This document shows, piece after piece, positions 25,001 through 32,061 of a stretch of 32,441 bases of DNA; the stretch's first letter is position 1; each line of letters begins with the position of its first letter. A program made the translations under genes and the position numbers. The DNA is from Methanomassiliicoccaceae archaeon UBA404. GTDB taxonomy: Archaea; Thermoplasmatota; Thermoplasmata; Methanomassiliicoccales; Methanomethylophilaceae. The notes beneath the pieces were generated by a model. The model did no database searches. It saw only the letters and a list, made by a program, of their open reading frames with translations, and was not told where the DNA came from. The stretch lies in contig DAHY01000010.1 of the NCBI GenBank assembly GCA_002498605.1, positions 1-32,441 of the forward strand, written 5' to 3'.

Positions 25001-25402
25001 GAAACCATGGCCGATAAGATGGATGCCCAGCTGTCATTGGGGGAGAAAATAAGAGCCGTGGACGAACGTGACGTTGCCACGAGAATCATCAACAAGCATT
25101 TCCTGCCGGATATGGCGGGTAACCTCAGAAGTTTCTCCGCTCAAAGGTTCAGATGCAGCAAATGCGGCGAAAAGTACAGACGCATACCCATTTCCGGTAA
25201 GTGTACCAAATGCGGCACAAGCGTCATCATGACCGTTTATAAGGGAAGCGTGATGAAATATCTCGAAATTTCCAAAGGAGTCAGTGAAAAATACGGCGTC
25301 AATGATTATACCAGAGACAGAATAGATATTCTTGAAATGAGTATGAAATCCGTATTCGACAACGACAAAGTCAAAAAGTGTACTCTTCAGGATTTCTTCT
25401 GA
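22019..25402 (+). CDS. polC: DNA polymerase D large subunit (DP2), intein-free
   Basis: This 1127-residue protein is the catalytic subunit of euryarchaeal DNA polymerase D. Key segments are AGPIRAAGGTAQAMS near residue 145-160, the catalytic NCDGDED at about 876-882 with its aspartates, and zinc motifs CPSCNKITWRSWCRDC and, near the C-terminus, CSKCGEKY with CTKCG. The length is normal for the family and the catalytic block is uninterrupted, so the intein often found at this site is absent. ATG at 22019 gives an 8 nt overlap with nog1; TTG at 22013 is possible. The C-terminal TLQDFF resembles a PIP box for PCNA binding. Confidence 0.96.
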   Translation: MNKGPAASDEMRQYFSKLARQKDECYAVATEAKKLGIDPEPYVEVPQAEDLASRVEELLRDYQVEGVAEDIRRLTAEYKNRELVSLLVAKEVAKRPAESLEKALDRAIRVGLAVLTEGILVAPLEGIADVKVKQNYDGTEFVDLMLAGPIRAAGGTAQAMSVLIADVVRRELNLGRYQPTEQEIARFDEEITLYRQQQHLQYTPTSQEIDLIVRNCPVMVDGEGTEQVEISGFRDLPRIETNKVRGGACLVIAEGLCQKAAKIKKHVDTLKIDGWDFIGKYLEAHAPARKDDNEESKKTIYPEETYLADIIAGRPIFGYPSRVGGFRLRYGRARTTGLAALAFSPATMYAMEEFMAIGTQLKTERPGKGCVVTPCDELEGPIVVLDNGDMIYCHTVEEVQEVRSRIVRIIDNGEVLVPFGEFCENNRRLVPPGYCPEWHKQEIKAKGELPEDWESPTYERAKEMSMELGVPLHPKYTLFWSDFDINDIIQLRKYMLEVGSYNEGNISLPNEEHIKQTLENLGALHRLRNGRIGIFKRYSSVILDCLNLKSENGNIVEKGEFGGETSLDAVSKAIGFEVRSKGGTRIGMRMGRPEKAFQREMIPRANCLFPVGSGMDSNKDLITAIETVKKSASIRSAKADMQLQVGSRRCPSCNKITWRSWCRDCETHTVSESGQRNSGFGGISTMPVDLDAELTAACERLGERKPKVLRCVPALRSKKKVPEALEKGILRAKNDLVVNKDGTIRYDMTDIPLTHFKPREIELSVERAIELGYTHDWNGEPLTDPNQICELKVQDIVPPKECGDFMVKVAEFVDDELEKLYKLNRFYNVSNREDLIGHVAFGLAPHTSGGILCRIIGYTSARGCYGHPFFHAAKRRNCDGDEDCIILAMDALLNFSFSFLPSSRGGMMDAPLVLTTRLDPNEIDKEAHNVDCLREYPLELYHAAMEVSETNAVKGIMDLIESRVGTTAQYEGLGFTHDTSDIAEGPKFSAYILFETMADKMDAQLSLGEKIRAVDERDVATRIINKHFLPDMAGNLRSFSAQRFRCSKCGEKYRRIPISGKCTKCGTSVIMTVYKGSVMKYLEISKGVSEKYGVNDYTRDRIDILEMSMKSVFDNDKVKKCTLQDFF

Positions 25403-25420
25403 AAATTAAAAATATTGTTG

Positions 25421-25435
25421 GGGGGCAATGCCCCC
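25421..25435. terminator. GC hairpin between convergent polC and rpoD genes
   Basis: GGGGGC, loop AAT, GCCCCC: a perfect 6 bp stem in the 42 bp gap between two convergent stops, with AT-rich sequence on the polC side (AAAATTAAAAATATTG). It probably acts as a bidirectional transcript end. It resembles the hairpin at 13812-13828 in having a 3-nt loop and a convergent position. Confidence 0.5.
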
Positions 25436-25444
25436 ATGAAATGT

Positions 25445-26284
25445 TTATTCCAGTTGTGCCAGCTGTTCCGATATGTCGGCAGCCTTCGTGGACAATATTT
25501 CCATTGCCTTGTTGAGGGTCTGCTCGGCGGTCAGCGAACCGTCGGTCTCGAATGTAAACAGGAAATTCTTGTCATCGCCTTTCACAACAATGGAACCGTC
25601 TTTGTTGACAGACTCCATGCAGGATTTGCAGTGTATGCATTCGATGAGGTTCTCAACGACAAGTTTTCCGTCTTCGATGCCGAATACGTTCTTGGGACAT
25701 ACCTTAATCGCGTTAAGCGCAGCCTCCGTGGAAGCTCTCTTCGGATCGATTTCGATTATCGGCAAATATTTGTAACCGACACCGCTGGTAACCTGCCACT
25801 TGACATGTTGTTTCGCGGTACCCATGACAGCAATTGCGTAAATCAATACTGCCTGGTCTTCGGTCAGTTCGACAATGGGTATGAATTCATCCTTTACCTT
25901 AAGTTCGGGATTGCCCAATGGCACCATGTTTCCGGACATGACCGTACCGGGTCCGTGCTCGTTGAGACTGTACATTATGGTACAGTTGGGACATCCGTCA
26001 CCGTTGCATACGCACTGATCCTGGAATGTGAAAAGATCCAAATCCGTAGGAACCGGAACCATTCCCAGCCTGTGGGCGATAATCTCGTCGAACAGGGGCG
26101 TGGCACTTTCATATTCCTTGTCGTCGACTTCGATAGTACCGAGGTGAAACTCGACTTTATCGATTGCCATTTTGGGAATATCGGACATCATGGTCCTCCT
26201 AAGTGCGTTTGCCATGGCAGGCGAGGAATTCTTCAGTATGAACTTGGCCTTCCTCTCGGCCATTTCGATGATTTCTATTTCCAT
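25445..26284 (-). CDS. rpoD: DNA-directed RNA polymerase subunit D with one Fe-S site
   Basis: This 279-residue protein is the Rpb3/alpha-like assembly subunit of archaeal RNA polymerase: ILKNSSPAMANALRRTMMSDIP near the N-terminus, the Rpb3-type zinc loop CVCNGDGCPNC (Cys91, 93, 98, 101), and a ferredoxin-like insertion with Cys196, 216, 219 and 222 (CP, then CIHCKSC). Those four cysteines suffice for one [4Fe-4S] cluster, where some methanogens have two. ATG at 26284 is preferred to an upstream in-frame start because GAGGTC lies 7 nt before it and the upstream start would overlap rps11. It is the last gene of the S13-S4-S11-rpoD operon, the usual archaeal order. Confidence 0.96.
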   Translation of the reverse strand: MEIEIIEMAERKAKFILKNSSPAMANALRRTMMSDIPKMAIDKVEFHLGTIEVDDKEYESATPLFDEIIAHRLGMVPVPTDLDLFTFQDQCVCNGDGCPNCTIMYSLNEHGPGTVMSGNMVPLGNPELKVKDEFIPIVELTEDQAVLIYAIAVMGTAKQHVKWQVTSGVGYKYLPIIEIDPKRASTEAALNAIKVCPKNVFGIEDGKLVVENLIECIHCKSCMESVNKDGSIVVKGDDKNFLFTFETDGSLTAEQTLNKAMEILSTKAADISEQLAQLE

Positions 26285-26294
26285 ATGTTTGACC

Positions 26295-26681
26295 TCAGAC
26301 TCTGCGTCCTCTGCGTCCGCCCTTCTTCTTGGTACCGTCATGGGGTATCGGAGTAACATCTTCGATGCGTCCGATTCTCATACCGGCCCTTGCAAGAGCG
26401 CGTATGGCCGCCTGTGCTCCGGGACCCGGGGATGTGGCTTTGTTGCCTCCGTGGGCGCGTACTTTAACGTGAATACCCACAATGTCTTTTTCCCTTGCGA
26501 TTTCCGCAATCTTCTCGGCAGCCCTCTGTGCGGCATACGGAGAAGCCTGGTCTTTCGCCTGTTTGACAACCATTCCGCCGGTAACTTTACCGATGGTTTC
26601 TGCACCGGTTATGTCGGTGAGAGTGATCATAATGTTGTTGTATGTTGCGTATATGTTTGCAATAGCCCATTTATCTGCCAT
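26295..26681 (-). CDS. rps11: 30S ribosomal protein uS11
   Basis: This 128-residue protein is recognised from WAIANIYATYNNIMITLTDITG, the VKVRAHGGNKATSPGPGAQAA region (central residues only) and the basic end KKKGGRRGRRV typical of S11. It forms part of the 30S platform near the mRNA exit. The start overlaps the uS4 stop by one base (TGATG), coupling translation, and rpoD follows after 10 bp. Confidence 0.97.
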   Translation of the reverse strand: MADKWAIANIYATYNNIMITLTDITGAETIGKVTGGMVVKQAKDQASPYAAQRAAEKIAEIAREKDIVGIHVKVRAHGGNKATSPGPGAQAAIRALARAGMRIGRIEDVTPIPHDGTKKKGGRRGRRV

Positions 26682-27331
26682 CAGTTCTCACCATCCTCTG
26701 CTGTGATGCCTGCTTCTTCCGCATCCTTCTTTGCGACGTCTGCCTGCTTTCTTGCTTCCCTCTCAGCCCTTGCCGCGTCGGCTTCGAGCTTTGCGGCAAG
26801 TTCCTCGGGAGACATCCTCATGGGATGCATGTCATCGGTGAACGCCGAGCTGGGTGCATATTGGATTGTTGCTTCTTCGCTTCTCAGAACAATATATCCG
26901 GGAACGGTTACTTTGTGACCGTTGAGGAAAATATGTCCATGATTGATCATCTGCCTGGCCTGTTTTATTGTGTTGGCCAGACCTTTTTCGTAAACGAGGG
27001 TCTGCAAGCGTCTCGAAAGTATGTCGCTTTCGCTGAGCACCAAAATATCGTTAAGGTCGCCGCCGGTCATGGGCAAAAGTCCCATGCGGGTACATTTGTC
27101 AAGAAGGTCGTCGGCTTCGATTTTGGCCTGAGGGTCGTTACCTCTGAGACGGGCCTGAAGTTCTCTGGACTGTTTTCTGTAGTTCCTAAGGATGGACTGT
27201 GCCTTCCATACTTCGGATTTGTTCTTAAGACCAAACTCGTTGACAACGGTTTGTTCGGATTTTATCCTCTCGCCTTCCCAGGGGTGGGACGGTGTGTCAA
27301 AGGTTCTGCGTGCAAATTTAGGATCTCCCAT
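26681..27331 (-). CDS. rps4: 30S ribosomal protein uS4
   Basis: This 216-residue protein begins MGDPKFARRTFDTPSHPWEG, as archaeal uS4 does, and contains the S4 RNA-binding domain around RRLQTLVYEKGLA and ARQMINHGHIFLNGHKVT. It nucleates 30S assembly by binding 16S rRNA. The C-terminal 40 residues are Ala/Glu-rich and charged (AAKLEADAARAEREARKQ), probably a helical extension. It follows uS13 by 10 bp and overlaps uS11 by one base. Confidence 0.97.
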   Translation of the reverse strand: MGDPKFARRTFDTPSHPWEGERIKSEQTVVNEFGLKNKSEVWKAQSILRNYRKQSRELQARLRGNDPQAKIEADDLLDKCTRMGLLPMTGGDLNDILVLSESDILSRRLQTLVYEKGLANTIKQARQMINHGHIFLNGHKVTVPGYIVLRSEEATIQYAPSSAFTDDMHPMRMSPEELAAKLEADAARAEREARKQADVAKKDAEEAGITAEDGEN

Positions 27332-27341
27332 TTAACTCACC

Positions 27342-27809
27342 TCATTTCTTGCTGACACCGAGAGTAAGACCTCTTCTTCCGTTGGTCCTTGTTCTCTGGC
27401 CTCTGACTTTCTTATGGGTTTCATGCCTGATACCGCGGTAGCTTCGAATCATTTTCATCCTGTTCACGTCATCTTCCTGAATCATTTTCAGATCCATTCC
27501 GATAAGGTGCATGTCGGCTCCGGATTCGTAATCCATCTGCCTGTTGACGGCCCAATTGGGGGCGTATTCCACATAAGTGGTCACGAGTTTCTCAAGCTCT
27601 TTGATCTTGTCGTCGTCAAGTGCTCCGAGCTTCGATGTTTCATCAACATTGGCCCTTTTTGCAATTGTGTGTGCGGTTCTTGCACCGATTCCTTTGATTC
27701 CCTGCAGACCGATAATCGTCCTTTTCTGACCGTCAATGTCAGTGTTGGCGATGCGTACGATGAAGTTGAAATCTTCATCTTCTGCCTTTGGTTTGGTTGG
27801 TTTTGCCAT
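27342..27809 (-). CDS. rps13: 30S ribosomal protein uS13
   Basis: This 155-residue protein has FIVRIANTDIDGQKRTI, the helix-two-turn-helix LQGIKGIGARTAHTIA and the C-terminal RGQRTRTNGRRG signature of uS13, which contacts the P-site tRNA and the large subunit. It is the first gene of the operon with uS4, uS11 and RpoD. A strong GGAGG lies 8 nt upstream of the ATG, and the promoter TATA box about 120 nt upstream implies a leader of about 95 nt, which could serve autoregulation. Confidence 0.97.
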   Translation of the reverse strand: MAKPTKPKAEDEDFNFIVRIANTDIDGQKRTIIGLQGIKGIGARTAHTIAKRANVDETSKLGALDDDKIKELEKLVTTYVEYAPNWAVNRQMDYESGADMHLIGMDLKMIQEDDVNRMKMIRSYRGIRHETHKKVRGQRTRTNGRRGLTLGVSKK

Positions 27810-27925
27810 TTTATTTACCTCCGCAAATGTCCCCTGCGGGATTATTCAAGCCCTGTCATGGTTGACGGAGCTCTCGGTATTCGCTTGGAGCGGGTCCCGA
27901 GTTTGCGTAAAATGAGCCATGTACT

Positions 27926-27952
27926 CTTTATATTTAAATCAGCGCGTACGCG
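27926..27952 (-). promoter_or_regulatory. promoter of the S13-S4-S11-rpoD operon with an adjoining palindrome
   Basis: Read on minus, TTTAAATATAAAG (27926-27938) is a strong TATA-like box, placing the start of transcription near 27905 and giving a leader of about 95 nt. Just upstream, CGCGTACGCG at 27943-27952 is a perfect 10 bp palindrome next to the BRE position, where a bound factor could block TFB. The regulatory role is inferred. Confidence 0.5.
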
Positions 27953-27971
27953 TGCGTATATAGGACAGGAA

Positions 27972-29144
27972 TTACAACCCGGCTTTAATCTTCAGGAAAT
28001 CAAACATTTCCAATGTGGATTCTTCCGTATTTTTGTTGAATACGAATGTGCCGTCTTTGTGTTCAACCACTATCTTGATCGATACGTCGTTGTATGCGGC
28101 GTACATCACTTTTCCGAAAGTCGGATTGCTGAATTTACCGGTGCTTATATTGATCCCGCCGTATCCCGAATCCCTTCTGAACTTCTCTTCGGTAATGCTC
28201 AGTTCGGTAATATCCTCATAATAAATTTTTTCATCCAGCATCAAAGCGCTGACGGCAAAATAATCGTCGGATACTTCCGTATTGATTACAGCCGGAGCTA
28301 TGATAAACCCTGCCACGGCGAAAAGTATCGGCACTATGGCAATCTGACTCCCAAGAACCGTCAACGTTCCGGTTTTTTCGGTTTTCGGCAGTCCCGTGTC
28401 TTTGAACCATCTGTGATATGCGATAATGGCGGCCAGAGGAACTATGATTGAAATTACCGTCGGAACCAGTACCGATATTCCCGTTCCGCCTTTGTAAAAA
28501 TATATGAAAATCAGAGGTACGACTGTGCCGAGTGCCAGGGACAGAACTATGGTTTTCCAGGAAACGTTTTTTGCTCTGTCGTAAAGCTGCTGCTGTTCGG
28601 GTTTTCTGACTGTATCTTTGTACGGTTCGGTATCGGCGGATTTATGCAATCCGGATCTGTGTTTTATCAGTTCATATGCCAGTACGGTGTCTTCTTCGGT
28701 TTTGAGATTGAAGGCTACTGCTTTCCCGTCCTTCATCGTCATGATGATGTATCTTGTGCCCGGGCCCCGATCCTTTCCGGTAATGCTGTAACTGCCGAAT
28801 TCGGAATTTCTGAACGTTCCCCCGAGGCTGCCGCGCCCCAGATACATCCCGATTACTCTCATGCCGATATTGAAATTTCCGTATCTTATCGAATTTATTT
28901 CGGAATACTCTATCTTTCTGTTAAGAAACGGTCCTTTGACATGAAATGATGATATGTCCGGCGTGAAAACGGGACTGAGCGGAAACATAGGTGCCAGAAA
29001 CAACAGTGTCGTCAGCATCATCAGACCGAAAATAGCCCAGAAATAAATTGCATCGAAGGCTAGCAGAGAGACAATGAGCAATGCCGCTGTTTCCGATATC
29101 ATCAGAATGATACCCAGTGCAACCAGTTTATGAAGATTGGACAT
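27972..29144 (-). CDS. membrane protein with two bacterial-PH-like (bPH_6-type) domains
   Basis: This 390-residue protein has two halves of similar plan. Each has hydrophobic helices (about residues 8-55 in the first; about 197-245 and 272-295 in the second) followed by a beta-rich domain: KIEYSEINSIRYG...GGTFRNSEFGSY...DGKAVAFNLKTEED in the first, and KIYYEDITELSI...YGGINISTGKF...DGTFVFNKNTEES in the second. This helix-pair plus PH-like pattern resembles the bPH_6 family, whose function is unknown. The first half is clearly homologous to the next gene. The ATG at 29144 lies 41 bp downstream of that gene's stop. Confidence 0.75.
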   Translation of the reverse strand: MSNLHKLVALGIILMISETAALLIVSLLAFDAIYFWAIFGLMMLTTLLFLAPMFPLSPVFTPDISSFHVKGPFLNRKIEYSEINSIRYGNFNIGMRVIGMYLGRGSLGGTFRNSEFGSYSITGKDRGPGTRYIIMTMKDGKAVAFNLKTEEDTVLAYELIKHRSGLHKSADTEPYKDTVRKPEQQQLYDRAKNVSWKTIVLSLALGTVVPLIFIYFYKGGTGISVLVPTVISIIVPLAAIIAYHRWFKDTGLPKTEKTGTLTVLGSQIAIVPILFAVAGFIIAPAVINTEVSDDYFAVSALMLDEKIYYEDITELSITEEKFRRDSGYGGINISTGKFSNPTFGKVMYAAYNDVSIKIVVEHKDGTFVFNKNTEESTLEMFDFLKIKAGL

Positions 29145-29185
29145 GGCATGTGATTTAATTGTTGTTTAAAATCATTTTCTTGGAA

Positions 29186-29704
29186 TTACCGGCAGGATGC
29201 TCTGGAACATATGGTTTTGTGAGCTTCTTCGGTTTCTTCTTCGGTTTCAAGATTGAACGCAACGGTTTTGCCGTCATTCAGTTTCATTACAATGTAACAG
29301 GTGTCCTCTCCCCGGTTGTGTCCCACAGCGTGGCACATTCCCGCTTCGGGGGATCTGAATTGTCCGCCCAGTACGCCCTCGCCTGAATTCATTCCCACCA
29401 ACGATGTGCCCGGAGCGAATTTTCTGCATTCGACGGACGATATCTCGGAATATTCGATGGTGCGACCGTAATAGGGGCCTTTGATGCGGAATGAAGAATC
29501 GTCGTAGGAAAAGAACACCTCGAACGGAACCGCCTGCTTCAGAAACAGTATTGCGGAAACTATCATTATAAGCAATCCCGCCAGCAGAATGATTGAAAGA
29601 TTACCGAATGCGGGACTGGGAATCAATAATGAAAATACGGACACAACCGCACCGGCAATGAATGATGCTATCGATGCCGTTGCCACTTGTTGGGGTTCTG
29701 CCAT
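29186..29704 (-). CDS. membrane protein with one bacterial-PH-like (bPH_6-type) domain, paralogue of the neighbour
   Basis: This 172-residue protein has two hydrophobic helices (about residues 10-30 and 36-58) followed by a beta-rich domain that matches the first half of the adjacent 390-residue protein closely: IKGPYYGRTIEYSEISSVE against VKGPFLNRKIEYSEINSIR, and NDGKTVAFNLETEEE against KDGKAVAFNLKTEED. The pair arose by tandem duplication. The C-terminus carries two of its few cysteines (CSRASCR). No enzymatic motif is visible and the role is unknown. It lies just downstream of the tRNA-Leu gene. Confidence 0.78.
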   Translation of the reverse strand: MAEPQQVATASIASFIAGAVVSVFSLLIPSPAFGNLSIILLAGLLIMIVSAILFLKQAVPFEVFFSYDDSSFRIKGPYYGRTIEYSEISSVECRKFAPGTSLVGMNSGEGVLGGQFRSPEAGMCHAVGHNRGEDTCYIVMKLNDGKTVAFNLETEEETEEAHKTICSRASCR

Positions 29705-29733
29705 AGATTCAGAATCCCGATAAGTTATAATAA

Positions 29734-29821
29734 TGGTGCCGAAGACCGGATTCGAACCGGTGAACCCCTACGAGAACAGATCTTGAGTCTGCCGCCTTTG
29801 ACCTGGCTTGGCAACTTCGGC
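29734..29821 (-). tRNA. tRNA-Leu (anticodon CAA), CCA encoded
   Basis: Read on minus, acceptor arms GCCGAAG (29815-29821) and CTTCGGC (29738-29744) pair perfectly, followed by discriminator A and an encoded CCA (29734-29736). The T arm is ACCGG-TTCGAAT-CCGGT, the anticodon arm GCAGA-CTCAAGA-TCTGT with anticodon CAA, and a 14-nt variable arm marks a class II tRNA. It decodes UUG. No intron is seen. A TATA-like TTTATTTAC lies about 29 nt upstream. Confidence 0.95.
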
Positions 29822-29827
29822 TATTTG

Positions 29828-29862
29828 CGTGAGGTAGAATACGGATGTAAATAAACCTCACG
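29828..29862. repeat. 8 bp inverted repeat around the tRNA-Leu promoter and map stop codon
   Basis: CGTGAGGT (29828-29835) and ACCTCACG (29855-29862) are perfect 8 bp arms with a 19 bp spacer. The right arm includes the stop codon of map and the spacer holds the TATA-like box for tRNA-Leu. It may form a hairpin at the end of the map transcript or be a protein-binding site. Confidence 0.45.
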
Positions 29863-30748
29863 GTTCTGTAAGGACTTCCGCTCTGTCTTCCGACACGTAA
29901 AAAGTATGTTCGTGCTGGGAAACGATACCGCGTTTCACTTCGATCAGCTGAGCATAGCTGGAAAGAATTCCTCTTCTGGTCAGATAATTGACATATTTTT
30001 CCGCATCGCGGAAATCACAGCTCCTTGCGCAGAACGGGAATGTTTTGAATTCCCCCTTCACGTAATCGAAGAATTCTTTGATGTCGGGTTCTTCGATTTC
30101 TCTTTCGCGGATTATCCTCACGATGTTTCCGGGTCTGCCGTTAATGACTTCTCCCCGTCCGTCTGTTGCAAAGGGTTCGATTGCCAGTATCATTCCTTTT
30201 TCGATTCTGGTAGAATTGCCGTCATCGTAGCTGGGGACCGACAGTCCCGAATGTAAATTGTACTGAGTGATTTGGTGGCCGCACAGGTTGCGTACGGGAG
30301 TAAAACCGTACTGCTGTATGTTTGCTTCCACGATGCTGCCGATTTCGTTTAACGGGAATCCTTCGCCGATAAAATCCACTATTGCGTCTCTTGCCTGTTT
30401 GGACGCATGAATCAGCTTTGAGTATCTTCCCGTGCCCGCTTCGGCGGTGCCTGCGGTGTCGCCGACCCAACCGTCTACTTCGGCTCCGCAGTCGACTTTG
30501 ACCACGTCTCCGATTTTAAACACCTTTTTATCGTCCACGCACGGAGTGTAGTGAGCGGCGATTTCGTTCACGCTGACGTTGCATGGGAATGCCAGACCGC
30601 AGCCTTTGCTGCGTATATGAGCCTCTACTTCTTCGGCCACATCAAAAAGTTTGACGCCGGGTTTGATCATACTCAGTCCGATTTCACGGGCTTCCCCGGC
30701 GACTTTGCCTGCTTTTCTCAACTTGGACAGTTGATCGTCGTTTAACAA
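29858..30748 (-). CDS. map: methionine aminopeptidase, type II
   Basis: This 296-residue protein has the pita-bread metal ligands: Asp in VKVDCGAEVDG, Asp in GWVGDTAGT, His in LCGHQITQY, Glu in AIEPFAT and Glu in SQHEHTFYV. The insertion of about 60 residues between the last two marks the type II enzymes of archaea and eukaryotes. It removes the initiator Met from new proteins. It overlaps the upstream Sua5 gene by 7 nt, so the two are co-transcribed. Confidence 0.96.
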   Translation of the reverse strand: MLNDDQLSKLRKAGKVAGEAREIGLSMIKPGVKLFDVAEEVEAHIRSKGCGLAFPCNVSVNEIAAHYTPCVDDKKVFKIGDVVKVDCGAEVDGWVGDTAGTAEAGTGRYSKLIHASKQARDAIVDFIGEGFPLNEIGSIVEANIQQYGFTPVRNLCGHQITQYNLHSGLSVPSYDDGNSTRIEKGMILAIEPFATDGRGEVINGRPGNIVRIIREREIEEPDIKEFFDYVKGEFKTFPFCARSCDFRDAEKYVNYLTRRGILSSYAQLIEVKRGIVSQHEHTFYVSEDRAEVLTEP

Positions 30749-31374
30749 TCAACTACCCCCAAAATATCCTTGATTGAAATGGCGCCCTGGCGTATTATTT
30801 CGACTTCGTTTCCGTTCAGCCAAACAATCGTGGAGGGTTTTCCTATGGTGGAAGCTCCGGAATCAAGATACGTTGCAATGTTGTCTCCCAGTTCATCCAC
30901 GGCCATCTCCGCGGATGTGGCGTCTTTGTGCGAGTGGAGATTGGCTGATGTGGCGATTATCGGACCGCACCTTCTGACCAGTTCCAACGCAATGGGATTG
31001 TCCGGTATGCGTATTCCGACTTTCTGAGAACCCGAAGTGACCATATCCGAAATCAGAGGATTCTTTTTGATAATTATAGTAAGAGGGCCGGGGAGGAATG
31101 CGTCTATCAGTTTCTCCGCATTCTCATTTATTTCGGCGATGTCTTCAATCATCTTCTTGTCTGCGACGGCTACGGACAGAGCCATGTCAAAAGGTCTGTT
31201 CTTTGCCATAAAGACTTTCTTTACCGCTTTTTGGTTGTAAACATCGGCCCCTATTCCGTAAACTGTTTCGGTCGGATAGACAATAAGCTTTCCTGCGGCT
31301 ATGTCTTCCGCCGCATGAACTATGGCATCCATTGTTGCCTCGTCCATATTTGTATTACACTTCAGTACTCTCAT
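30742..31374 (-). CDS. threonylcarbamoyl-AMP synthase (Sua5/YrdC family)
   Basis: This 210-residue protein has the YrdC hallmarks: GKLIVYPTETVYGIGADVYN, the KNRPFDMALSV segment, LPGPLTIIIKK, VGIRIPDNP and the IIATSANLHS loop. It makes threonylcarbamoyl-AMP from threonine, bicarbonate and ATP for the t6A modification of tRNAs reading ANN codons. It is a stand-alone YrdC domain without the extra Sua5 C-terminal domain. ATG at 31374 is chosen because AGGTGA lies 8 nt upstream; an in-frame GTG at 31383 lies inside the previous gene. It overlaps map by 7 nt. Confidence 0.95.
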   Translation of the reverse strand: MRVLKCNTNMDEATMDAIVHAAEDIAAGKLIVYPTETVYGIGADVYNQKAVKKVFMAKNRPFDMALSVAVADKKMIEDIAEINENAEKLIDAFLPGPLTIIIKKNPLISDMVTSGSQKVGIRIPDNPIALELVRRCGPIIATSANLHSHKDATSAEMAVDELGDNIATYLDSGASTIGKPSTIVWLNGNEVEIIRQGAISIKDILGVVDC

Positions 31375-31375
31375 T

Positions 31376-32008
31376 TCACTCACCTATGTATCTCAATCCT
31401 CTAATTATAGAATCGTTACCCTTTCCCTCTATAACCGGTCCGTGACCGGAGTAAAGGTTCAAAATATCGTATTTCTTAAGCTTGCGGAGCGATTCTCTCA
31501 GTTGCTCCGTATCTCCGCCTTCGAAGTCTGTTCTGCCTATTCCGTCGGCAAATACCGTATCTCCGGAAAACAGAGAACGGGTTTTATGATCATAAAGAGA
31601 AATTCCTCCTTCGGTGTGCCCGGGAGTCTCTATGACTTCCAACAGATGCTCTCCGAGATCTATTTTCAGTCCTTCGGCAATAACCCGAACTTCGGGGCAG
31701 GGCGTAACATCCACTCCGAATATGCCGTCCGGTCCCCCCATTCTTATCTTATGGGCGTCTCCGGGGCCGGCAAGCACTTCGGATTTGAATACTGGCACAA
31801 GATCTTTCAATCCCCCTGTGTGATCGTAATGATGATGTGTCAATACGATGTAATCCAACTTTCTGCCGTTGAGAAGTTCGTCGATATACCCTATGATCGG
31901 GGCAGAAACAGTTCCGGAACCCGTATCGATAAGCATCGTTTTCTCGCCGATCAGCAAATACATGTTGGAATCGTACGGAACGAATGATCCTATCTGCTGT
32001 ATGGTCAT
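31376..32008 (-). CDS. MBL-fold metallo-hydrolase (glyoxalase II-like)
   Basis: This 210-residue protein has the metallo-beta-lactamase HxHxDH motif in THHHYDHTGG, further metal ligands in ETPGHTEGG and FSGDTVF, and a final His in YSGHGP. The layout resembles stand-alone hydrolases of the glyoxalase II or RNase Z superfamily; the lack of beta-CASP features argues against a nuclease. The substrate cannot be told from sequence. Its stop lies 1 nt before the chosen Sua5 start, so it leads a three-gene unit with Sua5 and map. Confidence 0.88.
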   Translation of the reverse strand: MTIQQIGSFVPYDSNMYLLIGEKTMLIDTGSGTVSAPIIGYIDELLNGRKLDYIVLTHHHYDHTGGLKDLVPVFKSEVLAGPGDAHKIRMGGPDGIFGVDVTPCPEVRVIAEGLKIDLGEHLLEVIETPGHTEGGISLYDHKTRSLFSGDTVFADGIGRTDFEGGDTEQLRESLRKLKKYDILNLYSGHGPVIEGKGNDSIIRGLRYIGE

Positions 32009-32061
32009 TGAAAAATCAAAATTGATGAACGTATATAACGTTTAACATAACGGACTTTATC

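Noticed and set aside
22019..25402. Intein in DNA polymerase D large subunit
   Set aside because: The catalytic NCDGDED region is continuous and total length is normal, with no intein splice motifs.
25415..26356. 313-codon open frame on plus opposite rpoD
   Set aside because: It is exactly antisense to rpoD, and the translated product has the biased composition of a shadow frame. RpoD motifs on the other strand are unambiguous.
27414..28451. 345-codon open frame on plus spanning uS13 and the PH-like protein
   Set aside because: It crosses two genes and the uS13 promoter on the opposite strand and has no ribosome site or recognisable domain.
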